Part shown: positions 14,750 to 23,238 of the stretch, piece after piece
Position numbering within the stretch: the stretch's first letter is position 1
How the letters are laid out: each line of letters opens with the position of its first letter
Assembly (NCBI GenBank): GCA_964560205.1
Contig: CAZLKT010000016.1
Span: 1 to 25,182, forward strand
DNA from: CAZLKT01 sp964560205
GTDB taxonomy: Bacteria > Pseudomonadota > Alphaproteobacteria > Holosporales > Holosporaceae
DNA: 25,182 nt
Direction of reading: 5' to 3'
Notes under the pieces: generated by a model
Told to the model about the DNA's origin: nothing
Database searches by the model: none
What the model saw: only the letters and a program-made list of their open reading frames with translations
Position numbers and translations under genes: made by a program

Positions 14750-16075
14750 CTATTTTTCTTCTGAGCAGTGGTCCCCGCTTTTTTTGGGGAGGCATCCTTC
14801 GCCTGCATTTAGGTTGCATGCCTGAGCAAAGTTCTCTTCCCAAGCGTCCTTAAAGGTGATTTCTCCACTTTTTACATTCTGGGAGTTTTTCCTCCAGAGC
14901 TCCGTACTTACATCCTTTTTTGAGGCAGATATACAAAAAATGGGTTCCTTGTAGTATGAATCTTCAGGCGTATTATTTTTCTGAAAATCTTTTAAGTTTT
15001 TGAATTCCGCTTGAGCTTTTTCTCGCAAAAGTTTATTTTTATGAGGATAGTTAAAGACTGAAATAATATTATTGTATTTTAACAGAATATTATTGCAGAG
15101 ACTCTTAAGATTATTTCCAGAATTTTTTATGATTTCATTGTAAAGATTGATGACTCTTTTTGATTCTATATTTTTTTCATTTTGTGCGTTGAGAAGCTTT
15201 TCTTCATGGTCACTACATATTTTATTGCTCATGCTAATTATTGATTCAATCAAAGCATCAGAATTTTTATTGTATTTTTCGGTTCCTTCTGATAGTGTTT
15301 CTTTTTTTGTATACTCTTCAAGTGCATATGCTGCTTTATGCTTGCAAACACTAGTATCCCAGGCGCTTTTTTCAAGGATATCATTAAGAGCTGCATATTT
15401 TTCAGAAATTCCTTCATGCATGATACCAAATTTTTGCGTAATTTTCTCTTGATTTTTGATCTCACTTTTCAAATGCTCTAACTGCTCTCTTTCATTCTCA
15501 ATCCAATTGTACTTTATGGCAAATGTATGGTCATCGTATTGCATAGAGTCAGGGTAATTTGAGAGGTACACAAGGTACTCTCCATATTCCTGTGTCAAAA
15601 GAATCGCCTTTTCTTTTTTCTTGTTCAATTTGTTATGCGCTTGTTTACTGCAACTTTCTAATAAATCGAGGAAATCTTTTTCTGAATTCGTTGTTTGAGA
15701 GGTAATTGTAAAACATTGTTCAACGTCATTTTTAATACTTTTGTCTTGCGAATAATTCAAGTAGGTGTCCATAGAAGTGGGCATACTTTTTTCTGGAGAT
15801 GTCACGAAAGGAAAAAATGCATGAGAATCACTTTTTCCCTGGTCTTGTGAACATGTTGAAAATGGTAGTGGCTCTACAAGAGACATATTGTTCTCTGGAG
15901 GAGTAGATAATGTTTCGGGAGCAAGACAGACTTCCGGAAATAATGGTTCCTCTACGGGACAAACATTGTTGAAGTTGTCAGGACTGTTTGTAGTATTTGT
16001 ATCATCTGCCAAGAGCTTTCCTGTTGTTGTAGCACATAAAAGGAGTGCCAGGAAAAGGGCATGAGGAAATTTCAT
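14750..16075 (-). CDS. Secreted Cys-containing protein, subfamily C
   Basis: Encodes 441 residues, function not recognised. The start MKFPHALFLA is chosen over an ATG eight codons upstream, because GAGG lies 5 nt before it and the signal peptide begins there (cleavage likely at LLA-DDTN). Residues 25-120 form a Pro/Ser/Asn-rich, Cys-containing segment (VCPVEEPLFPEVC), probably disordered. About 140-385 is mostly helical with scattered Cys (LLESCS, SVCKHKAAYA, NKICSD, KSLCNN). The C-terminal segment GEITFKDAWEENFAQACNLN is the most conserved part relative to the decayed copy at 13455-14571. Paired Cys in an exported protein suggest disulfides in the periplasm or outside. It is different in sequence from subfamilies A and B but adjacent and in the same orientation. 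Confidence 0.88.
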   Translation of the reverse strand: MKFPHALFLALLLCATTTGKLLADDTNTTNSPDNFNNVCPVEEPLFPEVCLAPETLSTPPENNMSLVEPLPFSTCSQDQGKSDSHAFFPFVTSPEKSMPTSMDTYLNYSQDKSIKNDVEQCFTITSQTTNSEKDFLDLLESCSKQAHNKLNKKKEKAILLTQEYGEYLVYLSNYPDSMQYDDHTFAIKYNWIENEREQLEHLKSEIKNQEKITQKFGIMHEGISEKYAALNDILEKSAWDTSVCKHKAAYALEEYTKKETLSEGTEKYNKNSDALIESIISMSNKICSDHEEKLLNAQNEKNIESKRVINLYNEIIKNSGNNLKSLCNNILLKYNNIISVFNYPHKNKLLREKAQAEFKNLKDFQKNNTPEDSYYKEPIFCISASKKDVSTELWRKNSQNVKSGEITFKDAWEENFAQACNLNAGEGCLPKKSGDHCSEEK

Positions 16076-16223
16076 AGAAACCTCATTTGTTAAAAACATG
16101 TTGATAAGATCATTGTAATTTTGTTTAAAAACAAAAACAAGAGCTAAAAATTGCTTTTAAAACAAAAGGTGATAAAAACATGATGTGGAAAAATGAGTAA
16201 TATAAAAAATTCTCATATATTAC

Positions 16224-16260
16224 AAAAAAATATGATGGGGGAAAGAAAAAACATCATATC
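16224..16260 (-). terminator. Rho-independent terminator of priA
   Basis: On the minus strand ATATGATG / CATCATAT (8 bp, 14-nt pyrimidine-rich loop; 16252-16259 with 16230-16237) is followed by a run of seven T. It begins about 42 nt after the priA stop codon. Confidence 0.7.
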
Positions 16261-16300
16261 ACCTGATTTTACGATCCTGTGGGAATCCATATGGTGAGCG

Positions 16301-18304
16301 TTATAGGAAACTGTGGGGATCAATGTCAATGCGGCAGGAAATAAATGATGGCAGGGGGCAAGCCGCGATCCAGCGGGCGAGAAAAGACTGCATGGGGAAG
16401 GAGCGAGGAGCTTTCAGGAGAAATCTCCATCGATGACGCTGCCGAAGGGGGCTGAGGGGCGAGGGGCAAGGTCCAAAAATTTCCAGGTGCTCTGCGGCGG
16501 GAATTTTTTTGTGGAGGGCCCATGCGGAGGCCTCCACAAGCATTTCTTTTTTTCCAGAGAGATGAACCATGGCAAGGCGTGTGAGGGGGGGGAGGTTGTT
16601 ATGTATTCTTTGATCCAGCTCTTCCTGGAGGAACTTTTCCAGGGTGTGGTTTTGGATGTGGCGAAAAAGAGGGTGTTGTGGCTGGGCCGTTTGAATATAT
16701 GTATGACCCTGGTGGGTGGCGCGTCCTCCACGGCCAGTGACCTGATACAAAAGTTGTGCCATATGCTCGCATCCACGGATGTCTGGGTCCGTGAGGGCAA
16801 AATCTGTGTCAAGAATGCCAACGCATGTTAAAAGAGGAAAGTGGTGTCCCTTAGCAATCATTTGCGTGCCAATAACAATATCTACGTCCTCTTGGAGAAT
16901 ACTCTGAATCATAGCGTGAAGTTTTTTGGGGGATGCAAGAGTATCGCTGCTGAAAATTTCCACACGAGCTTCAGGCAGAAAAGAGAGCACTTCCTGCTGA
17001 ATCTGGTCTACTCCGGCGCCCTGGGTGCACAAAGGCTTTTTGTGACATTCAGGACATGCTTCTGGAAGGGGTTTTGAAAAGGTGCAGTAATGACACCGCA
17101 GCACGGGCTGCTTCGACCTTGTATGAAGCGTAAGCCACGATCGACATCGAATGCATGACTCTCTGTGACCACAATGATAACAGAGCACCAAGGTTGCATA
17201 CCCACGTCGATTGAGAAAAAGAAGACTTTGTTCCTTTTTGACACTATTTTTGTGGAGAGCCTCCCGCAAGGGTAGAGAAATCCATTGTTGTGTGCCTGGG
17301 GGGTGCTGTCGAAGATCTATCATGTGTACAAGAGGTAGGGACGATGCACCATATCGCTCCGGTAGGGTGACATGATGGTATTTTTTCTGGCGAATATTCC
17401 AGAGGCTTTCCAGGGAGGGCGTAGCGGACAGCAAAAAAACAGGAATTTTTTTGTGGTGTCCGCGAAGGAGGGCCATATCACGTCCATGGTAAATGCTCCC
17501 CTCCTCCTGTTTGTAGGAGGAGTCATGTTCTTCATCCACAATAATGAGACCAAGACGAGTATAGGGGAGGAAAACCGCAGAGCGTGCCCCAATGATGACG
17601 GAAAAACTGTCCAGGGCATGAAAAATTTTTTGACGTTGGGCTGGGGACAAAGTGGAATGCCATTGGGCCATCTTCACATGAAAATAGCGTTCTAAGCGGC
17701 GCTCCCATTGCTGAGAAAGAGCAATTTCTGGCACAAGGATGAGGACCTGCTTGCCCTCTCTCCATACCTCTTCACAAATTTTGAGACACACTTCTGTTTT
17801 TCCTGCCCCAGTGACGCCTTCAAGCATAGTGATGGATGGCTTTTCTTTCATGATCTCCAGAAGCTGTGTGTATGCAATTTCTTGAGAGGGATGCAGGTGT
17901 ATGGGAGTATGCATCTTTGCCTCAGGAGATGCCTCTGTGGGCTTTTGTGGCTCCTGTTCTCTGCTTTTTTTCTTTTCTGGAAGAATGGGAATGGGAAGTG
18001 CCATTTTCAAAAGGGGGCCTAAGGGTATCATGGTATACCATGAGGCTTTACAGAGAAAATCCACATCTTCTGGAGCAAAGTATAATGTGGGATGAATGCT
18101 GTGGATGGCTTTAAGCGAAAATTCCGAAGAAGAATCGAGTTCCCTTTCTTCCCTTGTGGGATTCCATACAACCCCCCAAGACAACTTGTTTTTTGCGCCG
18201 AAGGGCACACATACGATGCACCCATGGGGGAGGGCCCTTGAAAACGTATACGTGAAAAAGGTGCGGACTGTTGGCAACGGGACCCATACGCGAATTCTTT
18301 CCAC
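16301..18304 (-). CDS. priA: Primosomal protein N' (replication restart helicase PriA)
   Basis: Encodes 667 residues, somewhat shorter than the about 730 of E. coli PriA. PriA is a 3'-to-5' superfamily 2 DNA helicase that recognises stalled or repaired forks and starts reloading of the replicative helicase. The N-terminal DNA-binding domain begins ERIRVWVPLP. Walker A GVTGAGKTE is at 163-171 and the DEEH box at 257-260. Eight zinc-binding Cys are present (375, 378, 384, 387, 404, 407, 417, 420). Helicase motifs GTQMIAKGHHFP (479-490) and QVTGRGGR (521-528) are present. A basic, low-complexity linker at about 108-135 separates the N-terminal and helicase parts. The start codon is GTG: no in-frame ATG lies upstream before a stop, and GGAGG lies about 12 nt upstream. 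It is transcribed away from tRNA-Cys and leuS. Confidence 0.97.
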   Translation of the reverse strand: MERIRVWVPLPTVRTFFTYTFSRALPHGCIVCVPFGAKNKLSWGVVWNPTREERELDSSSEFSLKAIHSIHPTLYFAPEDVDFLCKASWYTMIPLGPLLKMALPIPILPEKKKSREQEPQKPTEASPEAKMHTPIHLHPSQEIAYTQLLEIMKEKPSITMLEGVTGAGKTEVCLKICEEVWREGKQVLILVPEIALSQQWERRLERYFHVKMAQWHSTLSPAQRQKIFHALDSFSVIIGARSAVFLPYTRLGLIIVDEEHDSSYKQEEGSIYHGRDMALLRGHHKKIPVFLLSATPSLESLWNIRQKKYHHVTLPERYGASSLPLVHMIDLRQHPPGTQQWISLPLREALHKNSVKKEQSLLFLNRRGYATLVLCYHCGHRESCIRCRSWLTLHTRSKQPVLRCHYCTFSKPLPEACPECHKKPLCTQGAGVDQIQQEVLSFLPEARVEIFSSDTLASPKKLHAMIQSILQEDVDIVIGTQMIAKGHHFPLLTCVGILDTDFALTDPDIRGCEHMAQLLYQVTGRGGRATHQGHTYIQTAQPQHPLFRHIQNHTLEKFLQEELDQRIHNNLPPLTRLAMVHLSGKKEMLVEASAWALHKKIPAAEHLEIFGPCPSPLSPLRQRHRWRFLLKAPRSFPMQSFLARWIAACPLPSFISCRIDIDPHSFL

Positions 18305-18437
18305 GCCTACACCGTGGCCTCCACGGGCTTCCTCGTATGTTTTTCTTATCTAGAGTTTAAAGGGCTTGTGATGATTTTTCAACATAGAAAGAGAGAGGGA
18401 AAGAGGGGGCATGAGAAATTCTTGAAGAAAATGCCCC

Positions 18438-18467
18438 TTGTGTTTAGGAAAAAAAAATATGTACAAT
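18438..18467 (+). promoter_or_regulatory. Candidate promoter for tRNA-Cys
   Basis: TTGTGT (18438-18443), 18 nt, TACAAT (18462-18467). Initiation would fall only a few bases before the tRNA 5' end, which is short for a precursor leader, so this is tentative. Confidence 0.4.
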
Positions 18468-18475
18468 TCTCCCAT

Positions 18476-18546
18476 GGCCGAGTGGCAGAATGGTTATGCA
18501 GAGGACTGCAAATCCTTGTATATCGGTTCAATTCCGGTCTCGGCCT
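18476..18546 (+). tRNA. tRNA-Cys (anticodon GCA)
   Basis: A 71-nt cloverleaf. The acceptor stem is GGCCGAG/CTCGGCC. The anticodon arm GAGGA-CTGCAAA-TCCTT carries GCA for Cys. The T arm has TTCAATT between ATCGG and CCGGT (the outermost A-T pair and four G-C/C-G pairs form). The discriminator base is T, as expected for Cys tRNA. CCA is not encoded and must be added after transcription. Confidence 0.96.
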
Positions 18547-18572
18547 CTTTATGCTTTTTTACAAGTGCTCTA

Positions 18573-18601
18573 TTGTAAAGGTAGGGTGCCTTTGTTAGAC
18601 T
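18573..18601 (+). promoter_or_regulatory. Candidate promoter for leuS
   Basis: TTGTAA (18573-18578), 17 nt, TAGACT (18596-18601), giving a leader of about 55 nt before leuS. TTTACAA/TTGTAAA (18558-18564 with 18573-18579) forms an inverted repeat overlapping the -35 box. Moderate match only; read-through from the tRNA promoter is also possible. Confidence 0.35.
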
Positions 18602-18661
18602 TTTCCCTGTGCCTTTGGCATGGCGTGTACATGGGGTGCATGCATTTCAGGAGGGTGACTT

Positions 18662-21259
18662 ATGTCTAGTGAGGTTAGATCTGCTTCTGCATATCGTTTC
18701 CATCATATTGAGGAAAAGTGGCAGAAAAAATGGAAGGAAGAGAATGCCTTTGTGGTTCCAGAGGATGCTTCTGGGCCATTTTTCTACGTGCTAGAATTTT
18801 TTCCATATCCATCCGGAGCATTGCACATGGGGCATGCTCGCAACTATGTTTTAGGGGATGTGATGGCACGTCATCGTCGGGCACTTGGTTATTATGTGCT
18901 TCATCCCATGGGGTGGGATGCTTTGGGACTCCCTGCGGAGAATGCAGCTATTCAAAGGGGAGTGCATCCGAAAGAGTGGACCTATGCTAATGCCAATGGA
19001 ATGAAGAGGGAGTGCCAATCCTTGGGCTTTTCCCACGACTGGTCCAGGGAGATTTTCTCCTGTGATCCAGATTATTATAAACATGAACAGAAGATGTTTT
19101 TGGATTTTTTCAGGAAAAACTTGGTCTATCGTAAAAATGCGTATGTGAATTGGGATCCTGTGGAGAACTCTGTGTTGGCCAATGAGCAGGTCATTGATGG
19201 GAAAGGTTGGCGCTCTGGTGCGGTGGTGGAAAAGCGCTTGCTGGAGCAATGGTTCATGCGCATCACAGACTTTGCGGAGGATTTGCTTGATGGAATAGAA
19301 GAGCTGACGGAATGGCCAGACTCTGTGCGACAAATGCAAAGGAACTGGATTGGTAAATCCACCGGGGTTCGTGTTCGCTTTTCCTTTTTGCAAGAAGAAG
19401 AGGGCGCATTGGAGATTTTCACCACACGACCAGAGACACTTTTTGGAGCAAGTTTTTGTGCCATTGCTCCTGACCATCCTTTTGCACAAAAGTGGGCCGA
19501 GTCGAATCCCGCTCTGAAGGAGTTTCTTGAAGAATGCCGCAAAAAGAGCACGTCCTCTCGTACAGTGGACACGGAGGAGAAGAAAGGCGTTTTCACAGGG
19601 TACTCCGTGGTTCATCCTTTGATTCCACAGCAGGTGCTTCCCATTTATGTGGCAAACTTTGTTTTGTTAGAGTATGGTACCGGGGCTATATATGGTTCTC
19701 CAGCTCATGATCAAAGGGACTTCGAGTTTGCGCAGAAATATGGTCTTCCCATTGTGCCAGTGGTGCAACCTTTTGATGGCCAAGAGCCTCCATCAGGAAA
19801 AGCCTATGTGGGTGATGGTATTATGGTGCATTCAGAGTTCCTCAATGGACTTCCTGTGCAAGAAGCACGAGAGAAAATGATTACCGTGTTATGCCAGAAG
19901 AATGTGGCAGAGAAGGAAATTGTATACAGTCTGAAAGATTGGAATGTCAGTCGACAGAGATACTGGGGGGCACCTATCCCCATTATTTACTGCTCCACAT
20001 GTGGTATTGTTCCTGTACCTGAGAAGGATTTGCCTGTGGTGCTTCCTGAAGATGTGTCTTTTGATAAGCCTGGAAATCCTTTGGAGCATCATCCCACATG
20101 GAAAAATGTGTCGTGCCCATCCTGTGGTAAAGATGCTCGAAGAGAGACAGATACTCTTGACACGTTCTTTGAGTCCTCATGGTATTTTGCACGCTTTTGT
20201 GATCCTCATAATGACAAGGAAGCTTTTTGTGAGAGAAAAATTCGTCAATGGATGCCGGTAAACCAGTATATTGGTGGTATTGAGCATGCGGTTTTGCACT
20301 TGTTATATGCGAGGTTTTTCTCTCGAGCTCTTAGTGTGTGTGGCTATTGGGACATGAAAGAGCCCTTCCAGAAACTGCTGACCCAAGGAATGGTGTGTCA
20401 TCGTTCTTTCCGCGCTCAAGATGGAACATGGTTGTATCCCACGGAGGTGGAAAAAGTGGGTGAAAACACTTTTCGTCGCATTTCTGATGGTACCCCTGTG
20501 GAGGTGGGACGCTCTGAGAAAATGAGTAAGTCCAAGTGTAATCTGGTGGATGTGAACTTTATGGTGGGCAAATATGGAGCAGACCCTCTCCGTCTCTTTT
20601 TGTTATCGGACACCCCTCCGGAAAAGGATTTAGAGTGGACGGATGAAGGCATTGAGGGGAATCTGCGATATATTCATGGGCTTTTGGAAAGTCGTTTTGA
20701 GGAAAGAATTGCCCTCATTGGACCAAAAGAAGAAGTAGAGCTCAAGGTTTTTTCAGATCTTTCAAAGGAGGCAGATGATTTTCAGTATCTCTTTCATCGC
20801 ACCATTGCCTCCATTGATAAGGCTTTGGAAAGGTATCACTTGAATCGGTATATTGCCCACTTAAGAGAGCTCTCCAACGCCATAGATGATTTTACTCCTC
20901 AGAATGAAGAGGAGAAACGCCTGCTTCGTCATGTGTTGGAAGGCTTTATCCAACTCTGTGCACCGGCTATTCCTCATTTGGCGGAAGAGTGTTGGGAAAA
21001 GCTTGGACACGCGCCCTTTGTGCACCAATATTTGTGGCCATCCTATGATCCGGCGCTCTTGGAGCTCAGCATTGTGACTATTTCCATACAGCTTAATGGA
21101 AAAGCAAGGGGTGTATGCAGTATTCCTGTTGATGCTTCTGATGAGTTTATTTTGGAGAAGGCAAAGGAAAATCCGGCAGTACAAAAAGCTTTAGTTTCCG
21201 GAACGCTTCAAAAAGTGGTGATTATTCCCCATCGTACCATCAGTCTTGTGGTGAAATGA
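18662..21259 (+). CDS. leuS: Leucine--tRNA ligase
   Basis: Encodes 865 residues, the normal length for bacterial LeuRS. It charges tRNA-Leu with leucine in the cytoplasm. Class I signature HMGH is at 55-58 and KMSKS at 620-624. The catalytic core is split by the CP1 editing domain (around 225-420, including TTRPETLFGA near the start and the substrate-sensing segment with AHDQRDFEFA). Two zinc-type Cys pairs flank the insertion after it (CSTC and CPSC). TDTLDTFFESSWY is typical of the family. The C-terminal anticodon-binding and extension domains are complete. The start is well supported by AGGAGGGTGACTT before ATG. The stop overlaps an ATG (ATGA), and the lptE-like gene follows directly, a layout known from alphaproteobacteria. 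Confidence 0.99.
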   Translation: MSSEVRSASAYRFHHIEEKWQKKWKEENAFVVPEDASGPFFYVLEFFPYPSGALHMGHARNYVLGDVMARHRRALGYYVLHPMGWDALGLPAENAAIQRGVHPKEWTYANANGMKRECQSLGFSHDWSREIFSCDPDYYKHEQKMFLDFFRKNLVYRKNAYVNWDPVENSVLANEQVIDGKGWRSGAVVEKRLLEQWFMRITDFAEDLLDGIEELTEWPDSVRQMQRNWIGKSTGVRVRFSFLQEEEGALEIFTTRPETLFGASFCAIAPDHPFAQKWAESNPALKEFLEECRKKSTSSRTVDTEEKKGVFTGYSVVHPLIPQQVLPIYVANFVLLEYGTGAIYGSPAHDQRDFEFAQKYGLPIVPVVQPFDGQEPPSGKAYVGDGIMVHSEFLNGLPVQEAREKMITVLCQKNVAEKEIVYSLKDWNVSRQRYWGAPIPIIYCSTCGIVPVPEKDLPVVLPEDVSFDKPGNPLEHHPTWKNVSCPSCGKDARRETDTLDTFFESSWYFARFCDPHNDKEAFCERKIRQWMPVNQYIGGIEHAVLHLLYARFFSRALSVCGYWDMKEPFQKLLTQGMVCHRSFRAQDGTWLYPTEVEKVGENTFRRISDGTPVEVGRSEKMSKSKCNLVDVNFMVGKYGADPLRLFLLSDTPPEKDLEWTDEGIEGNLRYIHGLLESRFEERIALIGPKEEVELKVFSDLSKEADDFQYLFHRTIASIDKALERYHLNRYIAHLRELSNAIDDFTPQNEEEKRLLRHVLEGFIQLCAPAIPHLAEECWEKLGHAPFVHQYLWPSYDPALLELSIVTISIQLNGKARGVCSIPVDASDEFILEKAKENPAVQKALVSGTLQKVVIIPHRTISLVVK

Positions 21260-21270
21260 GAGGAATTTTT

Positions 21271-21930
21271 ATGAAAGCGACATCATTTTTTGTGGTGTCG
21301 CTTTTTCTTGGGGGATGCGACTTGTCGCTTTTGGAGCCAGAGGTGGAGGAGGCGCTTTCCCATGTTTATGTGAACAATATTCCAGAACGAAGTGGACAAA
21401 GGCTTCGCCAATCTCTTATCCAATACCTTCATTATCAAGAACCCAAGGAATACACTCTCTCGGTACATCTGGAAGAAACTTTGTACGGACTTGCCCTCAG
21501 CAATGAGGCTCGCAGTCGCTTAAATCACATTACCGTTTGTGCACAGTATAAATTAGTCCATGAGAAAAGTGGGACAATAGTGGGTTTTGGCACCTTAGCA
21601 GCGGACAATACCTTTAATATTCTTCCATCCATTCAGGGGCCATCGTTGTATTACTCCACCACCATCGGAGAAGATTATGCGCGACAAAATATTATTCGAC
21701 AGCTCACCGTGCTCTTGAAAAACGCCGTGGCAAAAGCCATCGGAGCCCATTTGAAATTATGGAAACGCCCGCCATCCATTCACCCCTCTATGACCATCCT
21801 TTCCACCACGGCCCCCTCTGTAAAGCATCCTCTTCCCGTGGAGCCAAATCCAGCATCCCCGAAGTGGGATGATCCTCAGAAAAAACCGTCTTTTGCTCGA
21901 GGTCATACCACGGAGCAAAAGCCCAGTTGA
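21271..21930 (+). CDS. lptE: LPS-assembly lipoprotein, LptE-like
   Basis: Encodes 219 residues. LptE is the outer-membrane lipoprotein that plugs the LptD barrel and helps insert lipopolysaccharide. A lipoprotein signal with lipobox LGGC (Cys at 16) is clear. The body to about residue 165 has the alternating beta pattern of this family (YTLSVHLEETLYGLALS..., IVGFGTLAADNTFN) and a C-terminal helix ending in NAVAKAIGAHLKLW. Overall similarity is weak, so the call rests on lipobox, length and position directly after leuS. The ATG at 21271 is preferred over 21256 because AGAGGA lies in front of it. From about residue 187 the tail (LPVEPNPASPKWDD to the end) is encoded by DNA homologous to the dut 3' end in antisense, so it is probably an acquired extension. 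Confidence 0.7.
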   Translation: MKATSFFVVSLFLGGCDLSLLEPEVEEALSHVYVNNIPERSGQRLRQSLIQYLHYQEPKEYTLSVHLEETLYGLALSNEARSRLNHITVCAQYKLVHEKSGTIVGFGTLAADNTFNILPSIQGPSLYYSTTIGEDYARQNIIRQLTVLLKNAVAKAIGAHLKLWKRPPSIHPSMTILSTTAPSVKHPLPVEPNPASPKWDDPQKKPSFARGHTTEQKPS

Positions 21931-21953
21931 GGCTGAGGCTGCTCTGCCCCACC
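21830..21953 (-). pseudogene. Degenerate duplicate of the dut 3' end
   Basis: Read on the minus strand in the dut frame it gives PQLGFCSVV, a stop, degenerate codons including a second stop, then GDAGFGSTGRG. This corresponds to AQLVFCSVV ... GEAGFGSTGRA at the true dut end. Conserved DNA blocks CTCTTCCCGTGGA (21830, 21979) and ATACCACGGAGCAAAA (21905, 22057) are 75 and 78 bp apart in the two copies. It lies immediately downstream of dut in tandem and overlaps the end of the lptE-like gene on the other strand. Confidence 0.85.
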
Positions 21954-21973
21954 TTCAGCGACTCTTCTGTGAT

Positions 21974-22429
21974 TTACGCTCTTCCCGTGGACCCGAACCC
22001 TGCTTCTCCTCTCTGGGATTCTTTCAAAACCTCAACCTCCTCCCAGATCACCTCTGATACCACGGAGCAAAACACCAACTGGGCGATGCGCATGCCCCTG
22101 GTAATGACAAAGGGCGTGTCGCCGTGATGTATGAGAATTACTTTTACCTCCCCCCTATATCCCGCATCAATGGTGCCGGGGCTATTGAGAACGGTGATTC
22201 CCTCCTTTAAGGCCAAGCCAGATCGTGGTCGAACCTGGGCCTCATACCCTGCGGGAATGGCTATTTTCAGCCCCGTGGGCACAGCAAGCCGTTCTCCTGG
22301 ATGCAAGAGTGTTTCCTCTACGACATCCGCACGCAAATCCACACCCGAACTTTCGGCAAGGGCTTGTACTGGATACTCAAGATCTTTTGCTGAGGGCATA
22401 CGATGAATTTGCACAACGATTTTGGACAT
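21974..22429 (-). CDS. dut: dUTP diphosphatase (dUTPase)
   Basis: Encodes 151 residues, the usual length of a trimeric dUTPase. It hydrolyses dUTP to dUMP and pyrophosphate, keeping uracil out of DNA and feeding dTMP synthesis. All five family motifs are present: SGVDLRA (28-34), PRSGLA (68-73), GTIDAGYRGE (85-94, with the catalytic Asp and the uracil-binding Tyr), RGMRIAQL (111-118) and RGEAGFGSTG (140-149). ATG at 22429 is chosen for the AAGGAG 7 nt before it; the longer open frame upstream has no family similarity. It converges with the lptE-like gene and is divergent from rsmD, whose start is 41 bp away. The 3' end has been duplicated downstream. Confidence 0.97.
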   Translation of the reverse strand: MSKIVVQIHRMPSAKDLEYPVQALAESSGVDLRADVVEETLLHPGERLAVPTGLKIAIPAGYEAQVRPRSGLALKEGITVLNSPGTIDAGYRGEVKVILIHHGDTPFVITRGMRIAQLVFCSVVSEVIWEEVEVLKESQRGEAGFGSTGRA

Positions 22430-22469
22430 GATACTCTCCTTTGTAGGCGATTTTTTACACAGTACAAGT

Positions 22470-23114
22470 ATGGGCCCCAGTATACAAATCATTACGGGAA
22501 AGTACAAACACTTTCGGCTTCGGGTATCTTCTCAGGACACATTGCGCCCGACGTCAAATCTTCTGCGGGGTGCTGTCTTTGATATTTTGGTTCATAAAAT
22601 ATGGCCCCATGCCATGACAAACGGACCCTGTGAACATCTTCGGGGAAAGAGAGTCTTGGATTTGTGTGCCGGCACAGGGTCGTATGGATTTGAAGCTTTG
22701 TCTCGATCTGCATCTTGGGTTACTTTTGCAGATGCCTCTCTACAGTCTATTCAGTATATCACAGAGAATATTCAGAGGCTTCCACAGGTTCCCGTGGATT
22801 TTTCTGCATCCTCTTGTACCTCCGTCTATCACACAAAGTTGCCGCACATTACATTTACAGAGGAGCCTTTCCACCTTATTTTCTTTGACCCACCATACGA
22901 TAGCCCACCAGCTTTCACCTCTCAGGTTTTGGAGAAACTAGCAGAAAAAAAATTATTGGCTCCAGAGTGTATTCTTATAATGGAATATGGTGAAAATGCT
23001 CCCCCCTATCATCCGTCTTTTCCCCTGGTGGAAGAGCGAACCCTTCGACGTTCCACTGTGCGCTTTGTATCTTATATGCCCCATAAAAAAATCTGTACTC
23101 CTGTACTTGAGTGA
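22470..23114 (+). CDS. rsmD: 16S rRNA (guanine(966)-N2)-methyltransferase
   Basis: Encodes 214 residues. RsmD methylates G966 of 16S rRNA in the assembled 30S particle, using S-adenosylmethionine. Visible family features are the N-terminal IITGKYKHFRL, LRPTSNLLRGAVFDIL (25-40), the SAM-binding loop VLDLCAGTGSYGFEALSR (62-79) and the catalytic FDPPY (139-143). The SAM loop usually reads LFAGTGALGLEA, so this is a diverged copy, but all critical positions are there. The start at 22470 gives the standard N-terminus; the ribosome-binding site is weak. Upstream in-frame ATGs overlap the dut start and lack family similarity. It may share the 40-bp divergent control region with dut. Confidence 0.92.
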   Translation: MGPSIQIITGKYKHFRLRVSSQDTLRPTSNLLRGAVFDILVHKIWPHAMTNGPCEHLRGKRVLDLCAGTGSYGFEALSRSASWVTFADASLQSIQYITENIQRLPQVPVDFSASSCTSVYHTKLPHITFTEEPFHLIFFDPPYDSPPAFTSQVLEKLAEKKLLAPECILIMEYGENAPPYHPSFPLVEERTLRRSTVRFVSYMPHKKICTPVLE

Positions 23115-23138
23115 CACTATTTTTTTGTTTTAATAAAA

Positions 23139-23164
23139 TTTTTTGAAAAAGGATTTTCAAAAAA
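23139..23164. terminator. AT-rich hairpin between rsmD and murI
   Basis: TTTTTTGAAAA, loop AGGA, TTTTCAAAAAA: a perfect 11-bp stem. There is no separate T tract on the plus strand and the stem is almost all A-T, so terminator function for rsmD is only possible. Confidence 0.35.
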
Positions 23165-23238
23165 ATTCCTTTCCCATAGACTTTATCTTTTTGTGCTCCT
23201 GAGCGATACTATGAGCAGATGGTAGTAAAAGAGGTACT

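Noticed and set aside
18851..19615. 254-codon minus-strand frame inside leuS
   Set aside because: Antisense shadow of a clear leucyl-tRNA synthetase gene.
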